DNA of 32,320 bases, taken from positions 1 to 32,320 of the forward strand of contig CAMCZW010000018.1 of NCBI GenBank assembly GCA_945888435.1, written 5' to 3'. The DNA comes from a bacterium UBP8_UBA817. GTDB taxonomy: Bacteria; Margulisbacteria; Marinamargulisbacteria; SXXA01; SICP01. Each line of letters begins with the position of its first letter. Position 1 is the stretch's first letter. Positions 9,201 through 15,762 of this stretch are shown here, in pieces. The notes under the pieces were generated by a model. That model did no database searches, had not been told where the DNA came from, and worked only from the letters and a program-made list of their open reading frames with translations. The translations under genes were made by a program, and so were the position numbers.

Positions 9201-9531
9201 CACCCGTTAAAATAGACTTATTTTGGGCGGTTCCATTATTTAAAAGAATCCCTTTTTCATCGACATTGTATTTATTAAATTGATTCTTAGAAACGCCGCC
9301 AGTAGAGGGCTTAGAGAGTTGAATTAAGTCAGTGCCGCCGCTTGTTTTTTCAAATTTAGTCTCCGCTTGAACCGGATCTACTTGAATATCCGCAGCAAAC
9401 GTCATCTGAGGGGGGATTAAAAAATTAATCGCTAAAAAATAGGTTAAGCCTCTCGCAAACAGCTGGCCTTTCGGCATAAGTAAATAGTATCTAATCGTCC
9501 GATTAGCCGAATGAAACCCTTTTTTGAACAT
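3217..9531 (-). CDS. TpsA / CdiA-type filamentous haemagglutinin exoprotein
   Basis: 2104 residues. An extended signal region (1 to about 47, ending MTFAA) leads into a two-partner-secretion domain: ILLNNG near 95-100, ANPWGI at 155-160, and GAGFINAPRVTLTTG at 164-178, all close to the FhaB/CdiA consensus. The middle is a long run of degenerate beta-helix repeats (patterns such as L.S.GD..L.GS.L.. and GNL.L.G..I). Near the C-terminus come two hydrophobic stretches (about 1994-2023) and a charged terminal domain (about 2030-2104, with QSHGDNTAKLKNRDRKR), presumably the toxin. I saw no VENN motif and do not recognise the toxin. The start is supported by GAGGG before the ATG. It is secreted by the TpsB encoded upstream and followed by candidate immunity genes. 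Confidence 0.9.
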   Translation of the reverse strand: MFKKGFHSANRTIRYYLLMPKGQLFARGLTYFLAINFLIPPQMTFAADIQVDPVQAETKFEKTSGGTDLIQLSKPSTGGVSKNQFNKYNVDEKGILLNNGTAQNKSILTGEQVAANRNFAGKSADIVLFEVTKANTSQLKGTTEVVGKSADFILANPWGIQVNGAGFINAPRVTLTTGVVKMVGGSIGTIDINDGKIEVLGKGLSGSGSQYVDILSRALVIQGSLSSGGLLNVVGGRNQVNYLTGEVTAITSSTSQKAPALSIDGSELGAMLAGRISIVSTEKGVGVNTQGMMTALLDDIMISSDGNVSYKQAVAAGNLGVRSAAGSIYQGQGMSAAGANIALMAKKDIEMKGDVVAQDTVMAVSEDGLLTIGNVTPKTGAALSTYVQSKEIALVSAKGTVIQNATLVADNKMSVQSKGSIQALSSDMMADTISVKTQETFTQDNTYLETYNGDILIQSKHLNSKDSSLFSGQDVVILANGDVVQKNSVIDGVSVALQATSLKNFEGSAILAVDNGVVRVTGKLDNDQSSMIDSMGHLVVQGQDMVNAGWVGGLGNLVLEGKSLVNSGQIDGVDQLSIQVTDGILNDINGIVRSDGTVQVIGTIFENKGQIASDQSDVNIRSGSGGLKNSGQIAAVERLSLNGTGVVTNQGILTSLSTLSVFGGQDLVNDGGMIVGNKSVYLGSDLGSVKNQKSGTVLSNGQLVVLAQKEILNTDSDMTGNGIVLQAELIKNWANQSKSQLGSTGESLLLTATRVENTGKNAVISGLSDVLSQSQTLVNSGQFKAIDHLILNGITLDTKLGELAGGTIRLTSGGDYELGGKMTAENQVEILAKKIINSTDFITNSRLELKSDTDIRNTAILTVNNDFILDAKGSVVNQNTLNTGGALFVTAGLDFIHEGGTVTVKDMADFNVGQDLIVRGADLKIEGSTFVDAKRDFRIDAKLSDRSVYSENSDFRVRKSGTDVYGATAEFGDDVFITTGQDFKLLGSKADFKGKAWIETGRDFFLESGMSWDSQNKDQKGSRNDFSDETTDAIGSILTIAEDAWISTKRDLVLEGSELKIEGNAVLASGADIGLFSAEEMKFTDYRTNNGQNKKVSTTITNQSSKLTLNGDYNQISAKQDITLEGSTLDASGQTHIEAGGDINVIAAVNSSEVSTSKTKRELFQKKKKTTTVQKKENVASQLNLGDESAVIANGNLNIVGSKIDVDGDGLLYAKKDVNILSAEDTYSSVTKKSNTGITNSKSSVSVNDSTQVASNVTMAGNLSIVSEGNTLINGSSLKAGEELMVDAKGSLGITSAEESKKTVSKSQSNQIVSYKESKEVTMEMTQKKSSLEAEGDIILKSGSDILVSGSDILSKGNINMQANGKVTVASAAETSYKYLFEKSAQLTGFKNTSDRSSISSDLSFSGKETESESLVLSQLGALVLAGGDLNILSGEDTLVLGSTLSSGGNMNLFGQNIKVLTTEEVSQVMNRSAEFKQTVSMKIGNAWVETAYQAKDAAGAVNNASKPQTSGKSDPNSSEDAKRNEDINTTAKVLQATLAAAQVAKAVQSVGSSADSAQFFGFYGSLTGTTSYDESKSESNSVTGKGSSLSSGGNLSLSAKNQLEINGSSLNSKNGNLSLSGKDISVTAGKGSMSESNSQNKYSVAVTMASSSVSQVAVQLPTLSYDKNKVTNAQAVNLMSNISAENGSVIMTADGGNLSLEGVSVLGKNIEMSALKGKITVKSLQDTVSYKQNGEGLSLGNTMGFRVSEAEKQGKWVNGQTTIIGTDSVDIRAKTLQNDGALIANATKDGVDKGNLTIVADQILFSTLKDSYKEYSYNIGLGMNVNGSYDAKAGTAGADPSRGSTSIQLSNSGVNQKQDTNATIGNGTIVTQSDISKLNRDIKLSQVMTKNQKTGGLSIDLTIDNEAITNPGAYFKPLTLLPENLEKAKNNVYAEGKIRYEKVWDGVTGRKWEADNRAYRDAVIRGNPYDPKVDQLRSNLSVAMKLHPDQFVSAVPLVIGGYLLGQALIDSTAIMIGGYLFTETATDAYDGAYFSKTYKPGDVVDLDKFTKKDKHKLGENPKTKEYIDKNKGQSHGDNTAKLKNRDRKRVATIDLKTGKVLRE

Positions 9532-9606
9532 AATTCCCTCTTTTAACGCAGTTTTGAGAGATTATGCTAAATCAAACATTAGATGTTGTAAAGATAAATA
9601 ATTTAA

Positions 9607-9628
9607 AGTTTTATTACGTAATAAAACT
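9607..9628. promoter_or_regulatory. Perfect palindrome between tpsB and tpsA
   Basis: A 22-bp perfect inverted repeat (left arm AGTTTTATTAC, right arm GTAATAAAACT) lies in the 119-nt gap between the transporter and the exoprotein gene. It could be an operator for tpsA, an attenuating hairpin, or a weak terminator setting the ratio of transporter to exoprotein. The sequence alone does not decide. Confidence 0.45.
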
Positions 9629-9650
9629 AGTGAAAACGACATGTCGGAGG

Positions 9651-11366
9651 CTAAAGTACCTGAAACGACCCCCTAAAATAGAATTCAGACTCATAATCTC
9701 CAGCCTGTTCAGAAGCCGAAATCGGCATCCCAATGGTCAGATCCAAAGAAAGAGCCCCAAATGTCCAAAAAACCCCGACAGAGCTCCCAATAACAGATAA
9801 ATCCTTACCCCCCCGAGCACGAGCCATCCCAGCATCCAACCCCAAATTAAGCCTAAGATTAGACGAGGCGAAAATCTTAGAAATCGGAATCCCAAGATCC
9901 TGCCTTAAATAAGCACCAACATCACCCTGAACAACCCCACCCCTAAACCCTCTAACCGTAAATTCATCACCAATAGCCAGCCGTTCAGATCCGTACAAAG
10001 TATGAGGGCTATGCTGAAGCTCCGATACCAAACGATACGTCATTGGAATCTGCCAAACTTTAAATGGCTTATATCCAGAAATCGTGATTTTTTCTTTTTG
10101 AAACTGAGCCCTAGGCGCCTCATTATCCAATCCCTCCAAATCATGAGTCGCATCAAAGCCCGTCACCCCCTGATAAAAAGCGGCCTCCAACGACCACATT
10201 CCCATTGAAGTCCGCCACTCTTGATCAAGTCCAATCGAGGCCACCGCAAGCGTTCTACTCCCCACATCATTTCGAGTATCCTCAATAAAACTATCCGTAC
10301 TTTTCACCGTCATCCCCATCGTCAGGGCATACTTACTTATTTGATTTCTAAACAATATCCAATCCAGCTCAAGACCAGTCGATCGTGTTTCGCCCGAAGA
10401 TGAAAAATTCCCGGACCCCCCCTGAATTAAATTAGAATATTCAAAATGACTATAACTAGAAGAAATTGTTGCCCATCTCAAAGGAAAAGAGATATTAAGC
10501 CCCAAACTCTTATTTTGATTACCCAAGTCTCCTGCATCCTGAGACAAAGAAAGTTGCCATACATCGTTTATCTTAAGTAAATGATCCCGACCAATAATTA
10601 ATTGACGAGGATACACCTGAGTGGGCGCTAAATTATCATATTGAAATCGAATACTATACGGATTACCCACTTCAGAATTAATCTGAACCACAGTCGCGCC
10701 AGAAATTTCAGGATCAGGCAACAATGTCATCACCGACCTTCGAGATCCCACTCGATTTAACTGATCAAGCCCCTGTTCAATCCGTCGAATATTCAAGATT
10801 TTTCCACGCATTTCTGGAAATGCTGTCCACAGCGCAACGTTCTGGGATTGAGAGCCTGAAAACTCAACCCGAGACACCTTACCCTCTAATACCGAAACTT
10901 TAAGTTCACCACTCTTTAAATTCTGAACGGGGAGATAAGCGCGACTCGTAATATAGCCCTTATCCAAATAAAGAGACGTAATCGACCTAATTAATAATGA
11001 AATATCATTTTGGTTGAGTAATCGATGCTCATACGGTTTTTTTAATCGATTAATTTTACGAGCAGAAAAAAGAGTCACCCCCTCCACAACAATATGATCA
11101 ATATTAAATTGAGGAACATCTCCGTCAACGACATCACCAGACTCAGACTCAACCTTAATTCTAGCCTTAGCCCGCTCACGATCCGCCCGCTCACGATCCT
11201 GAAGCGTCCGATCCAGAAGCTTCCGCTGAAAAATCAAAGATTGCTCCTGGGCCTCAGTCGCACGCTGCCGATCCTCTTCCAAAACCACATCAGAAAACCC
11301 AAGTGTTGAAAAAAGAACCATGAAAAATAAAACGACAAAAAAACGAGAACGCATCCCCATAGTCAA
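9651..11366 (-). CDS. TpsB / CdiB-type outer-membrane transporter (ShlB/FhaC family)
   Basis: 571 residues. A signal peptide (about 1-26) is followed by an Arg/Glu-rich linker, a POTRA domain (about 88-165, starting FNIDHIVVEGVTLFSARKI) and a C-terminal beta-barrel (about 230-571) carrying the family's GDEFTVRGFRGG signature at about 467-477. It transports and folds the large exoprotein encoded 119 nt downstream across the outer membrane, the usual cdiB-cdiA order. The start is uncertain: TTG at 11366 has GAGGA at good spacing, and ATG codons follow at 11360 and 11354. The repeat-rich region 11367-11567 separates it from the housekeeping genes upstream. Confidence 0.9.
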   Translation of the reverse strand: MTMGMRSRFFVVLFFMVLFSTLGFSDVVLEEDRQRATEAQEQSLIFQRKLLDRTLQDRERADRERAKARIKVESESGDVVDGDVPQFNIDHIVVEGVTLFSARKINRLKKPYEHRLLNQNDISLLIRSITSLYLDKGYITSRAYLPVQNLKSGELKVSVLEGKVSRVEFSGSQSQNVALWTAFPEMRGKILNIRRIEQGLDQLNRVGSRRSVMTLLPDPEISGATVVQINSEVGNPYSIRFQYDNLAPTQVYPRQLIIGRDHLLKINDVWQLSLSQDAGDLGNQNKSLGLNISFPLRWATISSSYSHFEYSNLIQGGSGNFSSSGETRSTGLELDWILFRNQISKYALTMGMTVKSTDSFIEDTRNDVGSRTLAVASIGLDQEWRTSMGMWSLEAAFYQGVTGFDATHDLEGLDNEAPRAQFQKEKITISGYKPFKVWQIPMTYRLVSELQHSPHTLYGSERLAIGDEFTVRGFRGGVVQGDVGAYLRQDLGIPISKIFASSNLRLNLGLDAGMARARGGKDLSVIGSSVGVFWTFGALSLDLTIGMPISASEQAGDYESEFYFRGSFQVL

Positions 11367-11442
11367 TAAAAAATCCTCATCCCAAAAATAAAAATTAGGG
11401 AATCTTAATTAATATCAACTAAAAAATGAAACGTCAATTCTT

Positions 11443-11469
11443 GTAGAGACAGGTTTCAAACCTGTCTCC
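11443..11469. repeat. Dispersed palindromic repeat of the GTAGAGAC...GTCTCC type
   Basis: An 11-bp inverted repeat (GAGACAGGTTT, then C, then AAACCTGTCTC) spans 11446-11468. It begins GTAGAGAC and ends GTCTCC, the same frame as the hairpin at 31412-31437. Likely a member of a dispersed, non-autonomous palindromic repeat family. It could also work as a hairpin terminator for the gene run ending at 11568, though no T-run follows. Confidence 0.6.
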
Positions 11470-11577
11470 TATTATTTTTGTAAGTGCCGGAGCTTACGAA
11501 TTAGTATGGCACTTCTGCACACATAAGGGTCTGACCCCTTCACCTTCACCCTTAAACCTGTCTCCTATTATTTTTGT
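11458..11577. repeat. 24-bp direct repeat pair flanking a 72-bp segment
   Basis: An identical 24-bp sequence (AAACCTGTCTCC followed by TATTATTTTTGT) occurs at 11458-11481 and 11554-11577. The first copy is part of the right arm of the 11446-11468 hairpin. The second forms the 3' end of the RluB-type gene and its stop codon. The segment between holds a GTAAG...CTTAC inverted repeat (11480-11497) and an AAGTGCC...GGCACTT pair (11482-11514). The arrangement suggests a small insertion or duplication next to the gene end. Confidence 0.6.
11525..11540. repeat. REP-like motif AAGGGTCTGACCCCTT
   Basis: An imperfect palindrome whose reverse strand reads AAGGGGTCAGACCCTT. Motifs of this form occur in REP-type repeats mobilised by REP-associated tyrosine transposases (recalled, not searched). 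No such transposase gene lies in this window. It sits inside the 72-bp segment bounded by the 24-bp direct repeats. Confidence 0.4.
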
Positions 11578-12296
11578 GTTTTCATTTTTTTACTTGGCTT
11601 AACCGGCCCCTTCAAAGTCCTCAACTCCCGCTGAGTCAACTTAGAAAATTTACCCACTGCAAGCGTACCCAATTGCACATCGCCAATCGCCAATCGTTTT
11701 AATTTAGTCACCTCATACCCAAGCACTTCAAACAAGCGTCGGATTAATCGGTTACGCCCTTCATGGATTTCCAAATCCCATGAAAAATCAGAAATAGGAA
11801 CCAAAGAATCACCTTTCGCAGGCCCATCCTCTAACATGACACCAGATAAAATACGGCTAAAATCAGCCTTAGTGAGACGCTTATCCAAAGTCACTCGATA
11901 TAATTTACTTGTATGCCGGCTAGGATGCATTAATTCATTAGAAAAATGCCCATCATTGGTAAAAATCATCAGTCCCGATGTATCTCGGTCCAACCGTCCC
12001 ACAGGCTTCATCGATGCGGGAAGTCCACCCATAAAATCTCGTAATGTTTTTCGGCCCTGAGGGTCATCCAATGTCGAAAGCACATTCGTCGGTTTATTAA
12101 ATTTATAATAAAAATACCGAACGTCCTCTCCAAGTTTCATGCCATCAATTTTGACAATATCAATGCCAATCTTAATGTCTTTCACCATGGACTTTGCAGG
12201 ATTTCCGTTCAAAACCACGCGGCCAGACGTAATCAAATCCAAGACATCCCGCCTTGAATACGATGTTTGCGCCAATATAAATGCATCTAATTTCAT
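11568..12296 (-). CDS. rluB: RsuA/RluB/RluE-family pseudouridine synthase
   Basis: 242 residues. An S4 RNA-binding domain (about 1-50, SRRDVLDLITSGRVVLNG) precedes the catalytic domain with the GRLDRDTSGLM signature (about 100-110; Asp103 is the expected catalytic residue). A second family block, EIHEGRNRLIRRLFE, lies near 187. It converts a uridine in rRNA to pseudouridine. The exact target (RluB, RluE or RsuA type) cannot be fixed, so the symbol is tentative. The start overlaps the end of the lptC-like gene by 4 nt. The C-terminus is Lys-rich and its last codons coincide with the second copy of the 24-bp direct repeat. Confidence 0.9.
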   Translation of the reverse strand: MKLDAFILAQTSYSRRDVLDLITSGRVVLNGNPAKSMVKDIKIGIDIVKIDGMKLGEDVRYFYYKFNKPTNVLSTLDDPQGRKTLRDFMGGLPASMKPVGRLDRDTSGLMIFTNDGHFSNELMHPSRHTSKLYRVTLDKRLTKADFSRILSGVMLEDGPAKGDSLVPISDFSWDLEIHEGRNRLIRRLFEVLGYEVTKLKRLAIGDVQLGTLAVGKFSKLTQRELRTLKGPVKPSKKMKTQK

Positions 12297-12856
12297 TGTG
12301 TAATCCTCGCAGAGCTATTTGCCGATACTATTAATAATTGCTTTTGAATATCTACTAAAAAATAACTTCCTAGCAATTGAATTCCATCCGATTGAATTCG
12401 GACATGACCGCGTCCTTCCAATTGAGACATGTCAGACTTCCAGTTAATCACATCTGCATTCAAAGTCACAGGACGTCCCTGACCAGTAAATACCAACTCC
12501 GCCTTCTCCAAAGCCATATCCGACCGAGTCATATTAAGCTTACCCATTGGAGATTTCAAAGCCGCAACCACTCGGTCATTTCGGTAAAAACGCCCGCGGA
12601 CATCATAAAGCTCTGTCAGTTCATCATTAACCACAACGGATTTACTAGAATCCATTTCCCAATTCACTTCGCCCTGATCCAGTAAACTCAATCTCACGTT
12701 TTCAAACACAAAATCAGGCTGATTGAGTGGTTTTTTAATCGGCGGTGGCAATTGAGGTTCAATCAAAGCCAAATAGACAATACCCGAAAAAAGTCCAATA
12801 ACGGTAAGCCCCCCCACTAAAGGAGATGTCAAAAACTGTTTCAATCGATTGTTCAT
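12293..12856 (-). CDS. lptC: LptC-like LPS export periplasmic protein
   Basis: 187 residues. One N-terminal membrane segment (about 15-32, GGLTVIGLFSGIVYLALI), then a beta-rich periplasmic domain with LptC-type alternation: an EVNWEMDSSKSVV strand, YDVRGRFYRND, SPMGKLNMTRSDMALEKAE, GHVRIQSDGIQLLGSYF. LptC anchors at the inner membrane and passes LPS to LptA. It sits 3 nt after the TPR gene and overlaps the RluB-type gene. An lptA-like gene lies in the same run at 16750. No LptB, LptF or LptG is in the window. Confidence 0.8.
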   Translation of the reverse strand: MNNRLKQFLTSPLVGGLTVIGLFSGIVYLALIEPQLPPPIKKPLNQPDFVFENVRLSLLDQGEVNWEMDSSKSVVVNDELTELYDVRGRFYRNDRVVAALKSPMGKLNMTRSDMALEKAELVFTGQGRPVTLNADVINWKSDMSQLEGRGHVRIQSDGIQLLGSYFLVDIQKQLLIVSANSSARITQ

Positions 12857-12859
12857 CGT

Positions 12860-13492
12860 TTAGATATCAAAATCATACCCAGAAGTCGCATATTCTGTTT
12901 TAAGACGCCCCACAATTAACGCATGTCCCAAGGATTTCATGATTCCTCCCTCTTTTTGGTATCCCAATGCTAACAATGCATGAATCGCCATCGCGTCAGG
13001 TTCAATTTTAATCGCTTTTTGGCACCATTTAATAGCCGATTTATGACGACCATTCAGCCCTTCAATCAATGCAATAAAGCCCATCACCCACACATGGTCA
13101 GGCTTAATGTCCAACACTCGCTTAAAGGCGGCCAAAGATCGAGTATAATCCTTTTTTTTATGATCTAAAAAATAATAGGCAAACCCCAATTTGAAAGGGT
13201 ATTCCCAAAGGTCAGGATTGGCTTTTTGAAGTGGCTCTACCGTCTTAACAACTTCTGCAGCATAGGTTGGAGAAATATCTTTGAGTACGTTCCAGCCCTC
13301 TTCAATAAATCCATAAGATGCAAATTTAATCGCAAGTTCAAATGCAACTTTCGAGTCATCAGGCTTAGCCTTATGGGCCACTAACAACCGGTTAATCGCA
13401 GCCAACTCAGCCTTAGGTACCTCTGGAATCTTTGCAAAGACAGCTTGTCCAAAAAAAAGCGCCATCATCAGCACAATCATCCATACTCGCAT
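12860..13492 (-). CDS. Exported TPR-repeat protein
   Basis: About 210 residues from the ATG at 13492, which overlaps the stop of the glycosyltransferase (TGATG). A TTG one codon earlier is the alternative. A signal peptide (about 1-20, MRVWMIVLMMALFFGQAVFA) predicts export. Two or more tetratricopeptide units lie at about 100-185 (FAYYFLDHKKKDYTRSLAAF..VLDIKPD; ALIEGLNGRHKSAIKWCQKAIKIEPD). Probably a scaffold in the envelope. Its place between a glycosyltransferase and lptC suggests a link to surface glycan or LPS handling, an inference only. Confidence 0.8.
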   Translation of the reverse strand: MRVWMIVLMMALFFGQAVFAKIPEVPKAELAAINRLLVAHKAKPDDSKVAFELAIKFASYGFIEEGWNVLKDISPTYAAEVVKTVEPLQKANPDLWEYPFKLGFAYYFLDHKKKDYTRSLAAFKRVLDIKPDHVWVMGFIALIEGLNGRHKSAIKWCQKAIKIEPDAMAIHALLALGYQKEGGIMKSLGHALIVGRLKTEYATSGYDFDI

Positions 13493-14388
13493 CAAACCTC
13501 TCCCCCTTTCGGCTTCACACGTTCCAAATAAATATCATTAATGAGCGTAATCCGAAACACCTCAAGATAACCAAAAAACAATGCTTTTTCAGTTGCATTC
13601 CAAATCCCATAAATCGCTTTAGTCAAGATGGACGGAATTAAAATTAACAATAAAATTAACCGATAAACAAGTCCAGCGATACAGCCATAATGCTTATACG
13701 CCAAATAAATTCCACCACGGTACCCCTCAATTAAAGACCCTACCTTACGGTAATTCGTCGATAATCCGCCATAGTGGACCACATGCGCTTGCGGAAAATA
13801 CACAATCGGGTGCCGATGAATCCGCAAATATCGGGACATATCCACATCATCATTATAAAAAAATAAATTTTCATCCATCCCATTCATGGCGTCCATCATA
13901 GATTTACGAATTAAGACCGCAGCCCCTGCAATAAAAGGCACCGTGCACCGACGATTACGTTTAAACCGAAAGTGCCCAAACGAGCTACCCGGACACTGCA
14001 ACGACCCATCACCATTGAGCAATTTAGGCGCAATCGCACCAATATCTGGAAACCGCTCATGCTCATCCATCATGAGTTGAATTGCATCTGGAGAGACCAC
14101 CGCATCCGTATTCAATAAAAAGAGATATTTCCCTTTAGCTACCTTAAACCCCTGATTGTTGGCAAAGGCAAATCCCGTATTTTCAGTATTTTTAATGATG
14201 GTCATGCGATGTAAGTACGGCTCCATGACTTCAAAGGATCGATCTGTGGAAGCATTATCTACTAAAATAACTTCGTATGTATAAGTCAGTCGACTATTAA
14301 AAAGAGCATCCAAGCACTCCATAATGAAGGCCGCCCCATTAAAGTTAACAATAACAACACTAATATCCAGCGGTCCCAACTGAGGCAT
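13492..14388 (-). CDS. Family 2 glycosyltransferase (rhamnosyltransferase-like)
   Basis: 298 residues. A GT-A domain: DISVVIVNFNGA (8-19), VDNASTDRSF (about 42-51), LLNTDAV with the metal-binding DxD-like position (about 91-97), and a C-terminal catalytic block ENLFFYNDDVDMSRYLR (about 173-189) followed by HVVHYGG. A hydrophobic segment at about 238-258 suggests membrane association. The pattern resembles WbbL/RfbF-type enzymes that add sugars to LPS or polysaccharide; the acceptor is unknown. It lies 2 nt after the PurS-like gene and overlaps the TPR gene. Confidence 0.85.
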   Translation of the reverse strand: MPQLGPLDISVVIVNFNGAAFIMECLDALFNSRLTYTYEVILVDNASTDRSFEVMEPYLHRMTIIKNTENTGFAFANNQGFKVAKGKYLFLLNTDAVVSPDAIQLMMDEHERFPDIGAIAPKLLNGDGSLQCPGSSFGHFRFKRNRRCTVPFIAGAAVLIRKSMMDAMNGMDENLFFYNDDVDMSRYLRIHRHPIVYFPQAHVVHYGGLSTNYRKVGSLIEGYRGGIYLAYKHYGCIAGLVYRLILLLILIPSILTKAIYGIWNATEKALFFGYLEVFRITLINDIYLERVKPKGGEV

Positions 14389-14390
14389 AC

Positions 14391-14954
14391 CTAGACCGTT
14401 ACAACTCCATCAGCATAAACCGCAGAAAAATCCTGCCAATTAAATGTTTCATAAATCGGATTAACCAGTAATCCACACTCATACGATGTGGTATCCACAA
14501 TGCGTTGTCTCAGTTCCGCTTTCAAAGCGTCATCATTAAGCTGATGAGCATCTACCAAAAACTCCCATACAATCGATAAAGAAATGTCCTTCAAACGACC
14601 GGAAAAAGCCGGTTCAACAACCCGCTTAAGCAATTGTGCCTCAGCATCCAAATCCGCAGAAGTAATACTCCCCACAAAAACAGAAGTGCATCGAGACAGG
14701 TCAGGCTTAACTAAATGAGAGATATAAAATGCTTCCTTATTAGGGTTAAGTAATTGAAAGCTATTTCGGTTAAATTCAGCGACTAATTTCACAGCATCGT
14801 CATAATTAACCGTATCCAAAGTAAGAGTAATTTGGCGATATCGCTTAAGCCCCATTAAATACGGGTACTTCAAAACAGATTTCACCGTTTCAAACGCAGA
14901 CATTGCATGTAAATCGGTATTTTTAGTGTAAATAAATAAGGATACTTTAGGCAT
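14391..14954 (-). CDS. PurS-like protein, enlarged
   Basis: 187 residues from the ATG at 14954, which overlaps the purQ stop; a GTG at 14963 would add three codons. The first ~85 residues have a PurS-like plan: KVSLFIYTKNTD strand, AFETVKSVLK helix, LKRYRQITLTLD strand, DAVKLVAEFNR helix, ending ...FYIS. PurS bridges PurQ and PurL in FGAM synthase of purine synthesis. The gene directly follows purQ, which supports this call. PurS is usually about 80 residues, so the second half (about 90-187) is an extra domain, possibly a second diverged copy (RQRIVDTTSYECGLLVNP). No purL lies in the window. Confidence 0.55.
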   Translation of the reverse strand: MPKVSLFIYTKNTDLHAMSAFETVKSVLKYPYLMGLKRYRQITLTLDTVNYDDAVKLVAEFNRNSFQLLNPNKEAFYISHLVKPDLSRCTSVFVGSITSADLDAEAQLLKRVVEPAFSGRLKDISLSIVWEFLVDAHQLNDDALKAELRQRIVDTTSYECGLLVNPIYETFNWQDFSAVYADGVVTV

Positions 14955-15762
14955 GTTGCGCACCCATTAACACCGCTGATTTCATGGCTTTAAATAAAGT
15001 TAAACAAGGCCCTTCAAAATCACCAGGCACCTTTAACGCACGTCTTTTTTCCTCAGCCCAATAAGACCCAATCCAAAGAGGGATTTGACGGAGCAAACTT
15101 GCTCTTTCAGGATGAGGCATTAACGCAAATACATTACCCTTGTGATTGCAAATCCCAGCAATTCCTTGAGCAGACCCATTAGGTGTCACCGGATATTTAT
15201 CTGACACCGTCCCAAATTCATCGGTATACACAGCCACGGTACATTGGCTTAAATCCACTTGAGGAGGAATAACAAATCGCCCCTCTCCATGATTAACGGG
15301 GATTGGAAACACCATATCAGTATCAATAAATGACGAAAACAAGCTATTTTCAGGACGGACAAATCGAATATAAGTCCAATCACAGACAAACCCATGAGGG
15401 GTGTCTCCACGCATATTACGGGCCAAGGCCACTTCAACCTGATGAGTCCCCCCTAAATTAGGGATTAGCCCAGCCTCAGCCAAAATCTGACATCCATTAC
15501 AAATTCCCAAAATCGGTTTTCCAAGATTATCGGCTTCCTTTAAAAATTGAATCACAGGCAACTTCGCCGAAATCGCGCCAGATCGAATTCGATCCTGATA
15601 CGAAAATCCGCCAGGTAATACATAGGCATCATACTGATGAAAATCTGCTTCAGAAATCGTCCAGCGGACAATATCCGCATCAAAACCAGCATACCCAGCG
15701 GCTCTTGCCGTTTCATATTCACAATTACTTCCAGGAAACTGGATGACCGCCAAACGGGGCAT
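14947..15762 (-). CDS. purQ: Phosphoribosylformylglycinamidine synthase, glutamine amidotransferase subunit
   Basis: 271 residues. A class I glutamine amidotransferase: FPGSNCEYET at the N-terminus, PGGFSYQDRIRSGAI at about 50-64, the nucleophile in GICNGCQ (Cys88), NHGEGRF near 157-163, and MPHPER with the His217/Glu219 pair. It supplies ammonia from glutamine for step 4 of purine biosynthesis. A standalone PurQ needs PurS and a small PurL; the PurS-like gene follows directly. The start overlaps the stop of the TrxR-like gene (TAATG), so the two are probably co-translated. Confidence 0.93.
   Translation of the reverse strand: MPRLAVIQFPGSNCEYETARAAGYAGFDADIVRWTISEADFHQYDAYVLPGGFSYQDRIRSGAISAKLPVIQFLKEADNLGKPILGICNGCQILAEAGLIPNLGGTHQVEVALARNMRGDTPHGFVCDWTYIRFVRPENSLFSSFIDTDMVFPIPVNHGEGRFVIPPQVDLSQCTVAVYTDEFGTVSDKYPVTPNGSAQGIAGICNHKGNVFALMPHPERASLLRQIPLWIGSYWAEEKRRALKVPGDFEGPCLTLFKAMKSAVLMGAQHA

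Noticed and set aside
3217..9531. Plus-strand open frames within the exoprotein gene (for example 8927-9283, 6898-7125)
   Set aside because: They oppose a long, clearly coding minus-strand frame and encode nothing recognisable.
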